Shown here: positions 37,948-46,924 of the stretch, in pieces
Layout of the letters: the number at the start of each line of letters is the position of its first letter
Numbering within the stretch: position 1 is the stretch's first letter
DNA from: Planctomycetota bacterium
GTDB taxonomy: Bacteria; Planctomycetota; Planctomycetia; Gemmatales; Gemmataceae
Assembly: GCA_016873225.1 (NCBI GenBank)
Contig: VGXS01000008.1
Coordinates: forward strand, 58,808 to 122,807
Reading direction: 5' to 3'
DNA: 64,000 nt
Notes under the pieces: generated by a model
The model's input: the letters and a program-made list of their open reading frames with translations, nothing else
Databases searched by the model: none
Told to the model about the DNA's origin: nothing
Program-made: the position numbers and the translations under genes

Positions 37948-38766
37948 TCAGCGACGGGCGGGTGGAGAGGGAGGCGGGGGCAGGGCGTTGCCGCCAGCCA
38001 TGGGAGCTGGAACGATTTCCGGCACTGGCAGCGGTATTCTTGGGGCTGGAAGGGCACCCATGCCCGGTCCGGGGGCGACCCCGGGAACTGGCTGAACCAT
38101 GACGGGAGGGCCCGGATTGATGATGTTGCCATCGGCTTCGCCCGATTCCTGCCGGATGGCCATGGCCGCGGCGGGTGTGGTGACAAAGAGCACGGCGTCC
38201 ATGCGGGCCATCTTGAGTCCGGCCAATTCGGAAAGGATGCGAACACCGGCCTCGAGTGAGACATCATCGGTGGAAACCGTAACGGCAAGCCTTGAAGCCT
38301 CAGCGGCGCGGGGATCAAGCAGGATGGTCGCGCCTGTCTGGCGGGAAAGATCCTTCAGGGCGTCGGAGAGCGGTTGCGCGCTGGCGGAGATTGAAACGCG
38401 TTGCCCGTGCAGCCTTGAGAGGGCCATCTCGCTTGAGGTGACAAGCAGATGATCACCCATTTTCACCACCCTTAGGTCGAGCGGTTGAAGGAGGCGCCTG
38501 AGGACGATGGTTCCGGAACCCGCCTTGGGAATGATTTCCAGCGCGACATCCTTGGGTTCCATCTCGCCCCATCGGCCCTGCAAGGCCGGCTTGTCGAGCA
38601 GGATCTTCACATCACAGGCGACGGCGACCTGGTCGAGCGCGTCGAGCAGGGCCGGCCGACCCATCAGGCGGACCTCCTTTTCCAAGCCGGCGAACGCGCC
38701 CGGCGCTTCCTCAACGGGGGGGAAACCCACGGCCGCAAGGATGACCAGGGTGGACCAACTGTTCAT
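37948..38766 (-). CDS. Exported protein with two STN-like domains
   Basis: The 272-residue protein has a short hydrophobic leader (residues 3-14), then two related ~70-residue units. The first is around D-A-L-D-Q-V-A-V-A-C-D-V-K-I-L-L-D, the second around D-A-L-K-D-L-S-R-Q-T-G-A-T-I-L-L-D. Both match the short N-terminal domain found in secretins and TonB-dependent receptors (STN). The C-terminal ~50 residues are Pro/Gly/Ala-rich. No secretin barrel is present. It may be a periplasmic accessory to a secretin or receptor coded elsewhere. It sits in a minus-strand run with short gaps (50 bases to the next gene, 22 from the previous). Confidence 0.75.
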   Translation of the reverse strand: MNSWSTLVILAAVGFPPVEEAPGAFAGLEKEVRLMGRPALLDALDQVAVACDVKILLDKPALQGRWGEMEPKDVALEIIPKAGSGTIVLRRLLQPLDLRVVKMGDHLLVTSSEMALSRLHGQRVSISASAQPLSDALKDLSRQTGATILLDPRAAEASRLAVTVSTDDVSLEAGVRILSELAGLKMARMDAVLFVTTPAAAMAIRQESGEADGNIINPGPPVMVQPVPGVAPGPGMGALPAPRIPLPVPEIVPAPMAGGNALPPPPSPPARR

Positions 38767-38788
38767 GATCGCTGCTCTCCCGTGGGTT

Positions 38789-39748
38789 TCATGATTTCAA
38801 GTGGTCACGCATCCGCCTGAGGGCTTCCCCCAAGTATGCGATCGCCCCGTAATGAGTGCAATCGAACCATACGATTTCAGGTTGTCCCGCGGCTTTCCAA
38901 AGGCATGTGGCCATGGCCGGGGAGATGATCTCGTCGCGGGAAGCCTCGAGCATCAGCACCTTCCGCCCCTTGAGCCTGCCGGCCCAGGTGGCTGGATCGT
39001 AAGGCGCCAGCAGGAAGGCGATGGTTTCCTTGCCCAGTCCGTATTGGGCAAGCTCACGAAAAACGGGACGGGCCTGCGGATGGTCATGGAATCCCTCGAC
39101 CATGCCGCCCCCTCCCAGCAGGATGACCACCCGGTCGAAGCGTGGTTCGAGTGATCCGGCCAGGGCGGCAAAGAGGCTGCCCAGGCTGGTGCCGGAGACG
39201 CCGATGCGAGCCTTGTCGACCTCGGGACGCGAGGCCAGCCATGCGCGGGCCACCCTGATATCGAGAACGGTTTGCCGTATTCCGGGGAGTGTGCGCAGCA
39301 GGTTGGCCGACATGAGTTTCATGGAGGTTCCGGGAGGTCGCCTGGGGCCGTAGTAGGCCATCTGCATGAAAAGGGCGCCGACACCGTTGCGTGCCAGGTA
39401 GGTGCTGATCAACCTGGAAAGGCTCTGGTCGCCGCCCGTGATGTCGAGGACAACCGTGGTGGGAAACGGCCCCCTCCCGACCGGCCTGTAGTAGACGGCG
39501 TGGACGGTATTGTTCTCGGGGAACGGACTGGCCACGGGCGAGTCGAATCGTAGGGCCTGCGTGGTGTGGCTTTCCTCGGGGCGCCGAGGCGGGTCGAGCT
39601 GAAACCAGTGCTTCCTCCCTTGGAGACGATACATCTCGGGAATCGAATCCTCTCCCATGGAAGGGGTGAACTCGAAATTTCCCTCCTCGCGCGCCGGATC
39701 GGCAAACGCCAGGAGGGCGGCCGCCGAAATCGCCATGATGCTTGTCAT
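38789..39748 (-). CDS. Exported alpha/beta hydrolase
   Basis: The 319-residue protein starts with a hydrophobic signal-like leader (residues 3-16). It has a G-T-S-L-G nucleophile elbow (about residues 198-202), a likely acid in A-S-R-D-E and a likely base His in D-C-T-H-Y. This resembles acyl-peptide hydrolase/acetylxylan-esterase-like exported enzymes common in planctomycetes. V-L-L-G-G-G-G and P-F-P-T-T-V-V-L-D-I-T-G-G-D mark the core strands. The substrate could be a polysaccharide ester or a peptide; the sequence does not settle it. Confidence 0.87.
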   Translation of the reverse strand: MTSIMAISAAALLAFADPAREEGNFEFTPSMGEDSIPEMYRLQGRKHWFQLDPPRRPEESHTTQALRFDSPVASPFPENNTVHAVYYRPVGRGPFPTTVVLDITGGDQSLSRLISTYLARNGVGALFMQMAYYGPRRPPGTSMKLMSANLLRTLPGIRQTVLDIRVARAWLASRPEVDKARIGVSGTSLGSLFAALAGSLEPRFDRVVILLGGGGMVEGFHDHPQARPVFRELAQYGLGKETIAFLLAPYDPATWAGRLKGRKVLMLEASRDEIISPAMATCLWKAAGQPEIVWFDCTHYGAIAYLGEALRRMRDHLKS

Positions 39749-39766
39749 CGGAACCCACCCCGCATG

Positions 39767-41203
39767 CTAACCCTTGCAACCGAGAAGGCGGTGCTCCCGG
39801 ATGATCCGGGCCACCCGCTCGGGAACCATCGCCTCCCATCGGCTATCGTTGCTCGCGATTTTATCAAGCACATCGCGCGAAAAAATCGGCAGGAACTCGG
39901 GGGTGTAGTTGTCCAGGTGGACGAGGCAACCCCTGTCGACCAGGTAGCCGTAAAGCTTGCGGAGGTCAGCGGCCACTTCCATGTTGTCCACGGTGGTCAG
40001 GACGCCCGTGGCCGGGTCGAGGAACGGATAAACGAAGAGCTTCAGGTCGAACTTGAAGAGCCTGCCGAATGATTCGAGGATGCCACCGTCAAGGTTCTGA
40101 TAATATTTCGGATCAAATAATTCCTTCAGGCTGGCCGCGCCCATGACAATGCCCACCTTCCTCTGGGAGCGCTGGCAGAGGAACGCCGCGAGACGGTAGT
40201 ACTCAAAGTAGTCGCTGATCATGACGGTCAGGCCGCACGCGGCGAGCATGTCGACCCGGGCGAGAAAATCGCGATGGTTCAGTAAGTCGTTGACCTCGAG
40301 GAGGTTCCGCATCGTCAGTTCGGTGACGATGACAACCTTATCGCGCTCATCATGGGGGAGTTCGAGGACGAACTTTTCGCGGGCCGCCCGCAGCATGTCG
40401 ACATTCACATGTGTCACAGGCCTGAAACTGCCCCTCTCCACCAGCACCGGGCGCTTGCGGAACACCTCCGAAGGCTGCAGCACGGCGCCCTCGGCATCGA
40501 ACATCGCGCACTTGCTCAACCCGACCTGCACGAGGAGGAGGCTCATGACGCGGTTGTCGACTTGGCGGAAGCCGATGCCCGAGAACTCGATCATGTCGAT
40601 CTCGACCCGGGCCGTGTTCAGGTTGTCGAGCAGCGACTCAACCAGTTGTTCGGGTTCATGGTGGAGGAAAAACGCGCCATAAAGGAGGTTGACGCCGACG
40701 ATTCCAAGGGCTTCCTGCTGGAGGATGTTCTCCGTGTCGAGCATCCTCACATGGATGATGATTTGGGAATCCTGGTCGCGTGGAAACACCTGAAAGCGAA
40801 CGCCCATCCAGCCATGGCATTCGTTGTTGCCCTTGAAGCTTCTGGCGGAGACGGTGTCGGCGAAGGTGAAGAATGCCGTGGAGTCACCGCGGGAATCCTT
40901 CAATCGTTCCAGCGTGAGGCCATGTTCGTGGTCGAGCATTGACTCGAGCCTAGGGCGACAGACATACCGCTCGCATGGGCCGTAAATCGCGTCGGATACG
41001 GCCATGTCGTAGGCTGAAATGCTCTTGGCGATGGTTCCCGCGGCGCCCCCGACGCGGAAAAACCACCGCACCACTTCCTGCCCCGCGCCGATTTCGGCAA
41101 AGGTTCCGTAGCGCCGCGGGTCGAGGTTGACGCGCAGGGCCTTGGCATGGGTGTCGGGCTTTTCGCGGGCGTTGCCTTGGACGGCTATCGGGTTGCTGGA
41201 CAC
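39767..41203 (-). CDS. Conserved protein of unknown function (A-E-I-G-A-G-Q-E-V family)
   Basis: The preferred start is GTG at 41203 (GGAG about 8 bases upstream), giving 478 residues; ATG at 41248 adds 15. The N-terminus has R-Y-G-T-F-A-E-I-G-A-G-Q-E-V, W-F-F-R-V-G-G-A-A-G-T-I-A-K-S and A-Y-D-M-x-V-S-D-A-I-Y-G. I recognise these as a conserved family found in several phyla and often annotated by guess. There is no signal peptide or membrane helix, so the protein is probably cytosolic. No enzyme motif is obvious. It is the first gene of the minus-strand envelope run, 18 bases ahead of the exported hydrolase. Confidence 0.8.
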   Translation of the reverse strand: MSSNPIAVQGNAREKPDTHAKALRVNLDPRRYGTFAEIGAGQEVVRWFFRVGGAAGTIAKSISAYDMAVSDAIYGPCERYVCRPRLESMLDHEHGLTLERLKDSRGDSTAFFTFADTVSARSFKGNNECHGWMGVRFQVFPRDQDSQIIIHVRMLDTENILQQEALGIVGVNLLYGAFFLHHEPEQLVESLLDNLNTARVEIDMIEFSGIGFRQVDNRVMSLLLVQVGLSKCAMFDAEGAVLQPSEVFRKRPVLVERGSFRPVTHVNVDMLRAAREKFVLELPHDERDKVVIVTELTMRNLLEVNDLLNHRDFLARVDMLAACGLTVMISDYFEYYRLAAFLCQRSQRKVGIVMGAASLKELFDPKYYQNLDGGILESFGRLFKFDLKLFVYPFLDPATGVLTTVDNMEVAADLRKLYGYLVDRGCLVHLDNYTPEFLPIFSRDVLDKIASNDSRWEAMVPERVARIIREHRLLGCKG

Positions 41204-41383
41204 GGGCGGACTCCATGGCACCGATTCCTCAGCCAATATCTTGGCCATGCGGACGCCGCCAAGGCCACACCGGATTGCCCATTGGCCCGAATTTGGGAAG
41301 CAGCCACCTGTTTGTCTTGACCGGCCAGAAAAACATGGGTGATCATCCTTCTCGAGGATTGAGGCGGCAGCGGGGGTGATTTC

Positions 41384-42772
41384 ATGTCGGGTCCGGATCC
41401 AACCACCGAGTCCGGCCTGGATGTGTTCCTTGTCGTCGGGCCCGAGGAGCGACAATCCGATTCCGAATCGACCTGGCATCGGAGACTAATGTCGGCTTGG
41501 CTTCCCCTTATCGAACGGCTTGGACCGGTGGTGGTCCTTGACAGGCCCGAATCCCGATTGGCCTTTCATGCCCATCAGGCTCGCCTCGCGGGCAACAAAC
41601 CTGTCTGCGTTTCATTCCTGCCGCTTTCGCGCGTCTATCCGGTGAGTGGAACCCGCACCGTTGTCGCGACGGCATGCGATCATGTTTCTGCTCCTGATTG
41701 GCCGGTGGGAGGCGACCCGCGAAGGCGATGGTCGCGCACGGCGCCCCTTGTTGACCTGTTGCTCACCCCGGTTCCCGCCACCGAAGAGGCGTTTCGTGAC
41801 GCCGGTTTCCAGGGACGGGTATGGGTGATCCCCGGCCCGGCCGATGAGCCGGGTCCCGGCTCCGGATCCGGGAGTGAACTCGTTGAAATAACATTCGGCC
41901 GTCCATCTCCCCATCCGAATGAACCGGCATGGCAGGAATCGGATGCGGGAGCAAGGGGCACTTCTTCCTTGTTGTGGTTCGCGCTCAGGCGCGGATATTA
42001 CCGGCTTGCCCGTCCGCTTATTCCCGCTCGTTTTCATCACTTCATGCTTCACGGCTTCAAGCAGCTCAAGAGCCTCATTCGAAATGCGGCTTCGTCTCGC
42101 AAGGGGGCTTCCCGTGTTGACCTCGAAGGAATGGAGGTCACCCTCGCGCGCCTGGATCCGATTGCCGATCCGCATGGCACATTCGAGTGCCTGTTGGCTT
42201 ATCGGCGCGCCATAGGCGAGCAAGCCGGTCGGATGCTGGTTGTGGAAGCTTCGGGTTCTTTGGCCGAATCAGTTCGCGCCCTGAAGGAAATGGCAGGGCG
42301 AATGCCGGCATGCGCGGCCCGCTTGGGCGTGACTCGACCCGGGGCCCTTGCTGACGCCAAATTCGCCAAGTCAATATCCTGGGCCGTGGTTCCCCGATCC
42401 GACAGGGCCTCGTCGGAATGGATGCAACTCAGGCTTGGCCAAGGGATACCGGTCATGGCGCCTGGAAAGGGCATGTCGTTGCCGCTGGGGGCCGCCTGGC
42501 CGGGAATTCCATTGGAATCCGAGCGGGTTCCCTATGCCTTGCCAGATGATCCGGAGCACATGGAGTGCCTCCTTGCCACCCGGGCCCGGTTTGACGAATT
42601 GGAACGGGCCTTCACGCGCGCGGCGGCGTTGCGGCTTGGCACCAAGGGGCACTCGCATTTACGCGACATGGCCCTAGTGGCCTCGGCTTCCGGGGCCAGG
42701 TTGGCCCCTGGGCTCATCGGGTCGGCGCTGGCGACGGGAAGCCAACGGACTTGCCTCCGGAGCGTGGCGTGA
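41384..42772 (+). CDS. Atypical GT-B-like protein in glycosyltransferase cluster
   Basis: The 462-residue protein lies 8 bases ahead of a family-4 glycosyltransferase. It has Rossmann-like stretches (V-F-L-V-V-G-P-E-E, V-V-V-L-D-R-P-E, V-W-V-I-P-G-P-A-D) and a late G-I-P-V-M-A-P-G-K-G-M segment where GT-B enzymes have the E-x-x-G-x-P-V loop, but the key Glu residues are not obvious. A flexible Gly/Ser/Pro stretch lies near residues 155-163. I cannot assign a sugar. It may be a diverged transferase or a scaffold for the next two enzymes. Confidence 0.6.
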   Translation: MSGPDPTTESGLDVFLVVGPEERQSDSESTWHRRLMSAWLPLIERLGPVVVLDRPESRLAFHAHQARLAGNKPVCVSFLPLSRVYPVSGTRTVVATACDHVSAPDWPVGGDPRRRWSRTAPLVDLLLTPVPATEEAFRDAGFQGRVWVIPGPADEPGPGSGSGSELVEITFGRPSPHPNEPAWQESDAGARGTSSLLWFALRRGYYRLARPLIPARFHHFMLHGFKQLKSLIRNAASSRKGASRVDLEGMEVTLARLDPIADPHGTFECLLAYRRAIGEQAGRMLVVEASGSLAESVRALKEMAGRMPACAARLGVTRPGALADAKFAKSISWAVVPRSDRASSEWMQLRLGQGIPVMAPGKGMSLPLGAAWPGIPLESERVPYALPDDPEHMECLLATRARFDELERAFTRAAALRLGTKGHSHLRDMALVASASGARLAPGLIGSALATGSQRTCLRSVA

Positions 42773-42780
42773 CCGGAGCC

Positions 42781-43905
42781 ATGGTTGATCCGGCCGCTGT
42801 TTATGTTGATGTCACTTCCCTTTCCCAAACCAAGCTGACTGGTGTTGGCCGATGCGTGGCCCGCGTGGTTCAGGCCTTGGCGGCCATTCGCCCGATCCGG
42901 CTGTTCAGCATGGCCCGCCTGGAGGACTTGCGGGACCATGGCCAAAAAACCGGAATTCATCAGGGCCTTGAAATCGAGTTGGCGCCCGGGTGCCTCCCTC
43001 CCGATGGCTGTGATATGCACGACTGGCGGGACAGCGTGTTCTCCATGCCATCGCGTCCGTTCGACCACCGCGCTTCGGTGGAAGCCGTTGGCATCTACAC
43101 ATTCCGCCGCTCGGTGAAAAAGCGGTTCGCGCGTGAAGTTTCGATTCATTTCGACCTGACGGCATGCGTGGTTCCACACACGCATGAAAGCCAAACAAGG
43201 CAGGAGTTCAGCCAACTCGTGGAGCAAATGATTCCCCTGGACGATGGCCTTATGGCGATATCGAAATCGACCCGGGATGACTTGGTTTGGTTGGGCGGAG
43301 CGGATTCCCGGAAGGTGGACTGGTGTCATTTGGGGCCCAGCCAATGCCTGGCCGCGCATGCCTGGAAAGGTGAGTTGCCAAGGCGGGATCCCGACCTGTT
43401 TTTGGCCGTCTCCACGATCGAGCCGAGAAAGAACCCTGCAATGCTGCTTGAGTGGTTTTTGACAAGTCCGGTCCTGCCCGAGCGCGCCCGATTGGTATGG
43501 GCCGGCCCCAGCGGCTGGATGGTGGACCGCGGGAAAATTCCAGGCTCGAGAAATCGGCGCACAATTGATTTTCTGGGCATGGTTTCCGACTCGGAATTGT
43601 GCCGGCTTCATTCCAGCGCGAGATGCCTGGTCTATCCGTCGATCTATGAGGGTTTCGGTTTTCCCGTTTTGGATTCGCTGCTTCATGGGACTCCTGTCAT
43701 TTGTTCGGGAAACAGTTCCCTGCTCGAGTTCGCGGGGCCGGGAGTCCACTTCGCCGATCCTTTTGATTTCGCATCGCTCGATGCGGCATGGATGGCTCTC
43801 CGGGAATCGGAGTGGCCCGTGGAACGCGCCGATCTTCAGGCTTCTTGCTCCTGGCCGAGGTTTGCCGGAAAGCTGCTCGAGTTAACCCGCGGTGGCCGAC
43901 CTTGA
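42781..43905 (+). CDS. Glycosyltransferase family 4
   Basis: From the ATG at 42781 (GGAG ahead) there are 374 residues. The N-terminal G-V-G-R-C-V-A-R-V loop and the C-terminal E-P-R-K-N, V-W-A-G-P-S-G and Y-P-S-I-Y-E-G-F-G-F-P-V-L-D-S segment form the nucleotide-sugar site of GT-B family 4. The conserved Glu of Y-E-G-F-G and the following Asp are present. The enzyme is retaining and acts at the cytosolic face of the membrane. It lies 32 bases ahead of another family-4 gene of the same cluster. Confidence 0.9.
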   Translation: MVDPAAVYVDVTSLSQTKLTGVGRCVARVVQALAAIRPIRLFSMARLEDLRDHGQKTGIHQGLEIELAPGCLPPDGCDMHDWRDSVFSMPSRPFDHRASVEAVGIYTFRRSVKKRFAREVSIHFDLTACVVPHTHESQTRQEFSQLVEQMIPLDDGLMAISKSTRDDLVWLGGADSRKVDWCHLGPSQCLAAHAWKGELPRRDPDLFLAVSTIEPRKNPAMLLEWFLTSPVLPERARLVWAGPSGWMVDRGKIPGSRNRRTIDFLGMVSDSELCRLHSSARCLVYPSIYEGFGFPVLDSLLHGTPVICSGNSSLLEFAGPGVHFADPFDFASLDAAWMALRESEWPVERADLQASCSWPRFAGKLLELTRGGRP

Positions 43906-43937
43906 CGCCATCCGGCAGGATTTCCCATGATCCGGCG

Positions 43938-45137
43938 ATGAAAATCCTTTGGAACATCCTTCCCACCCTTGGTTCCCGGACAGGCATCGGATGGTATGCC
44001 CGCGAAACCCTGGCCGCGTTGCGTGAAACGGCCGGAAACGATGAGGCTTACCTGGAGTCGCCGGGCCTCGTCGGCAGGTCGCTGAGGTTGGCGTGGCTCA
44101 AGGCAAGGCCGTGGTTCCAACGCGAGGAAATCGTTTCCGCCGCCGCCCCATCCGAAAAGCCGAGGCAACGGTCATGGAAGGCATGGGCCCTCGAGCAGGC
44201 GAGATTGGTTCAGGACGCCGTTCAGGAAAGGGCCCTCAATCGCCTATACAAGCAAGGGCGGATCGATCTTTACCATGAGCCGAATTTCCTGCCATGGTCG
44301 AGCGATGTGCCCACAGTCTCCACCTTTCATGATCTCTCACCTATTTTGCACCCTGAATGGCATCCATCCGACCGGGTCGCCCGTTTCGAGGCCCTGGCCC
44401 GAAAGGCCGTTGACCGTTGCAGGCATGTCTTCACCCTGTCGGACGCGATGTGCAAGGAATTGGCAAGCCAACTTGGCGTATCGGCGGACCGGATTTCCCG
44501 GACTTACATGGGAGTTCGGGAGGGCTTGGCGCCCATTTCGGGTGCCTCACTTGATTCGACCCTTTCGGTGATGGGACTCAAGGCGGGGTATTTCCTGCAT
44601 GTGGGAACCCTGGAACCGCGAAAAAACCTGCTAGTCGTTGCCAAGGCTTGGGCATCCCTGCCAGCCGGGGTGAGGGAAAAACATCCCCTCGTTTTGGCCG
44701 GCGGGTGGGGTTGGCGATGTGATGACTTGAGGCGGTTCATCGATGGGAATCCCGGCATCCACCGGCTTGGTTATGTTCCCGAGGAACATCTTTCCGCGCT
44801 CTATTCGGGCGCTTTGGCCTTGGTTTTTCCGACCCTATACGAGGGATTTGGAATGCCCGCGGTGGAAATGCTCGCCTGCGGCGGAGGAGTGATCGCCTCA
44901 AGGATTCCTGTTCTTCTGGAAATCATGGGGCGGCATGCCCACTATGTCGATCCGGCCGACATTTCCGGCTGGCGTGACGCCATTGCGCTGGCGGCGCGCC
45001 AGCCTGATTGGCTTGACGCGCCGAAACTGGGCGCCGTGGAGCACGCCTCCCAGTTCACCTGGAAGGCCACCGCCGAGTCGACCCGGGCCGGATATGCCAA
45101 GGCCTTGCGCGCCGGTTCGTCGAGGTTGGCGGCCTGA
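43938..45137 (+). CDS. Glycosyltransferase family 4
   Basis: The 399-residue protein has G-I-G-W-Y-A-R-E-T near the start, Y-H-E-P-N-F-L-P, F-H-D-L-S-P, V-G-T-L-E-P-R-K-N and L-V-F-P-T-L-Y-E-G-F-G-M-P-A-V-E, a full family-4 (mannosyl-/rhamnosyl-transferase-like) set. The start at 43938 gives a clean N-terminus, M-K-I-L-W-N-I-L-P. It is the last gene of the plus-strand glycosyltransferase run and ends 10 bases before the convergent ArnT-like gene. Confidence 0.92.
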   Translation: MKILWNILPTLGSRTGIGWYARETLAALRETAGNDEAYLESPGLVGRSLRLAWLKARPWFQREEIVSAAAPSEKPRQRSWKAWALEQARLVQDAVQERALNRLYKQGRIDLYHEPNFLPWSSDVPTVSTFHDLSPILHPEWHPSDRVARFEALARKAVDRCRHVFTLSDAMCKELASQLGVSADRISRTYMGVREGLAPISGASLDSTLSVMGLKAGYFLHVGTLEPRKNLLVVAKAWASLPAGVREKHPLVLAGGWGWRCDDLRRFIDGNPGIHRLGYVPEEHLSALYSGALALVFPTLYEGFGMPAVEMLACGGGVIASRIPVLLEIMGRHAHYVDPADISGWRDAIALAARQPDWLDAPKLGAVEHASQFTWKATAESTRAGYAKALRAGSSRLAA

Positions 45138-45147
45138 TCGGCCCAGT

Positions 45148-46749
45148 TCAATTCGAATCGTTGAGCCGCATCAGCCACGGTGTTGATTTGTAAGGCGTCG
45201 CCAAGACGGGCGGGCGGCCCAACGCCTCGGAAAGCGCCGAAGGCAACCTGTTTCCCTTGGCCACAAGCACGGCCGACTGGTCGCCCTTCAACCAGTCGGC
45301 CAGTTCCTTCCCCCGCGACTCGCTGAAAACCATCCTCGGCAGGTCCCGGGCGTAAAACTCGACGCTTTCATAAGGTCGGGGAAAACAAGCCAGGGTGGCT
45401 TCGGGCGATTGCGTCCGCAACCATGAGATACTTTTGCGGGTGGAAAAGGTCTCGTGATGGCCCCACAGGAGCACCCATTGGCCCGATACCATCAGCGCGC
45501 AGGCCAGAACCATGGCCAAGTCCCAACGGGCTCCGTGACGCATCATGACACAAGAAGCGGCGCCAGCCACGGCGGTGAGCGGCAGGATCCATCCCCATGA
45601 TGACCAACCCAAGGCGAATCCAACCCAGCCAACACCCGCCAAGGCCAGGACCAATCCCCAGACGGTTACCGTGGCCCCGGGCGGATTCCGTCGAGAAAGT
45701 TCCGTCCAGCCCCCGGGCCATTTCGCGTCGAGCAGAAGGCCGGCGAGCAGGCAGGCCTGGGGAAGAAAAGCGGTGGCGTATGAGGGGCGCTTGGATCCAG
45801 CGATGCTGAAAAACAAGAAACTGAAGCCGAGCGAACACGCGAGCCAAACCCATGGCCCCGTGTTTGGAAGCACCGTTTTGGAGGTCGCGTTCCTCATGGC
45901 CGCCATCACGGCGATGGGCAGCCAAGGCAGCAGTCCCAAGCCCAACCCTGGCAGGTGATACCAATACGGTTCGTCATGGTCGAAAGGGGTGGAAAACCTT
46001 TCCACATTATGCCTGACGAGAAAGGTGAACCCGAAACCCGGAGAAGCGGAGTCCAGCGCCATGAATGCGAGAGCGGCGCTCGCCGCCACGGTTGCCAGCC
46101 AGACTGAAAGGGCGGCGATGCCAATCCATCGACCCGACACGGCCAGCGCCATCAGGGCGGCGGGCGCGACAGGCACAACCACGACCGGGCCCTTGGCCAA
46201 GATGCCCGCCATGGTGAAGGCCCAGCCGATGGCAAGCCAGAGAATGCGAATCCTTTGGCCTGAAAGGCCGGCATGCAGGCTGGCCAGCGTCGCCAGGCAT
46301 GAAAGTCCCACCATCCCGTCCATGGCCAGCATGTTCTGGTAGTACATGAGGCGAGGGGAGAAGCAGAGAACCAACGCGCAGACCATCGCTGTCCGGGGCC
46401 CGGAGCAAGCCCGCAGCCATGCCCATGCCACCCATGGCAAGGCCAGCGCGCAGGCACTGGCAGGCACCCGGGCGGCCCCATCGGAAACGCCAAAGAGGCC
46501 ATATGACAGCATGACCAGCCAGTACAAGAGCGGCGGTTTGTCCGGATAGGGTTCGCCAAACAGTTTCGGTGACAGCCAATTTCCGCTTTCCAACATTTCA
46601 AGCGGAATCAGCGCGTAGCGCGCCTCGGTTGGTTCCAGCAGCGGCATTCCGATGCCAGAAAAGGCGACAAGGAGGGTGGCGACGGCAAGGCCGGCAAGCC
46701 ATCCGCGTTCGATTGGGCTGATGGGCGGATTCATTCCGTACCGGGGCAT
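45148..46749 (-). CDS. ArnT/PMT-type glycosyltransferase (family 39-like)
   Basis: The protein has about 533 residues from the ATG at 46749; ATG 46734 is also possible, and longer starts enter the divergent gene. A first helix (about 16-35) is followed by L-E-P-T-E-A-R-Y-A-L-I-P-L-E-M, the acidic substrate loop, and Y-P-D-K-P-P-L-L-Y-W, both hallmarks of ArnT-type lipid-linked sugar transferases. About ten further hydrophobic helices follow. It would transfer a sugar from a polyprenyl phosphate on the outer face of the inner membrane, matching a GT2 donor-maker such as the one at 35904. Confidence 0.88.
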   Translation of the reverse strand: MPRYGMNPPISPIERGWLAGLAVATLLVAFSGIGMPLLEPTEARYALIPLEMLESGNWLSPKLFGEPYPDKPPLLYWLVMLSYGLFGVSDGAARVPASACALALPWVAWAWLRACSGPRTAMVCALVLCFSPRLMYYQNMLAMDGMVGLSCLATLASLHAGLSGQRIRILWLAIGWAFTMAGILAKGPVVVVPVAPAALMALAVSGRWIGIAALSVWLATVAASAALAFMALDSASPGFGFTFLVRHNVERFSTPFDHDEPYWYHLPGLGLGLLPWLPIAVMAAMRNATSKTVLPNTGPWVWLACSLGFSFLFFSIAGSKRPSYATAFLPQACLLAGLLLDAKWPGGWTELSRRNPPGATVTVWGLVLALAGVGWVGFALGWSSWGWILPLTAVAGAASCVMMRHGARWDLAMVLACALMVSGQWVLLWGHHETFSTRKSISWLRTQSPEATLACFPRPYESVEFYARDLPRMVFSESRGKELADWLKGDQSAVLVAKGNRLPSALSEALGRPPVLATPYKSTPWLMRLNDSN

Positions 46750-46805
46750 GGTGCCATGGGCCAAGACGCGAAGCGGCAATCCGCCTCGAGACGGCTTGAG
46801 CTTGT

Positions 46806-46834
46806 TGTCGGGGAATCGTTGCCAAGGGTAAAGT
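46806..46834 (+). promoter_or_regulatory. Candidate promoter for the FG-GAP gene at 46925
   Basis: TTGTCG (46806-46811) and TAAAGT (46829-46834) have a 17-base spacer and lie about 90 bases ahead of the start codon. The match is moderate. Confidence 0.35.
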
Positions 46835-46924
46835 GTCTTCTGATCGCCGGTAGGGGTTCGCATTCGCCCGACAAGCGGAACCGCCCCACGATCTTCGTTG
46901 TTTTTCCCACCCTTGGAGTTCGTC

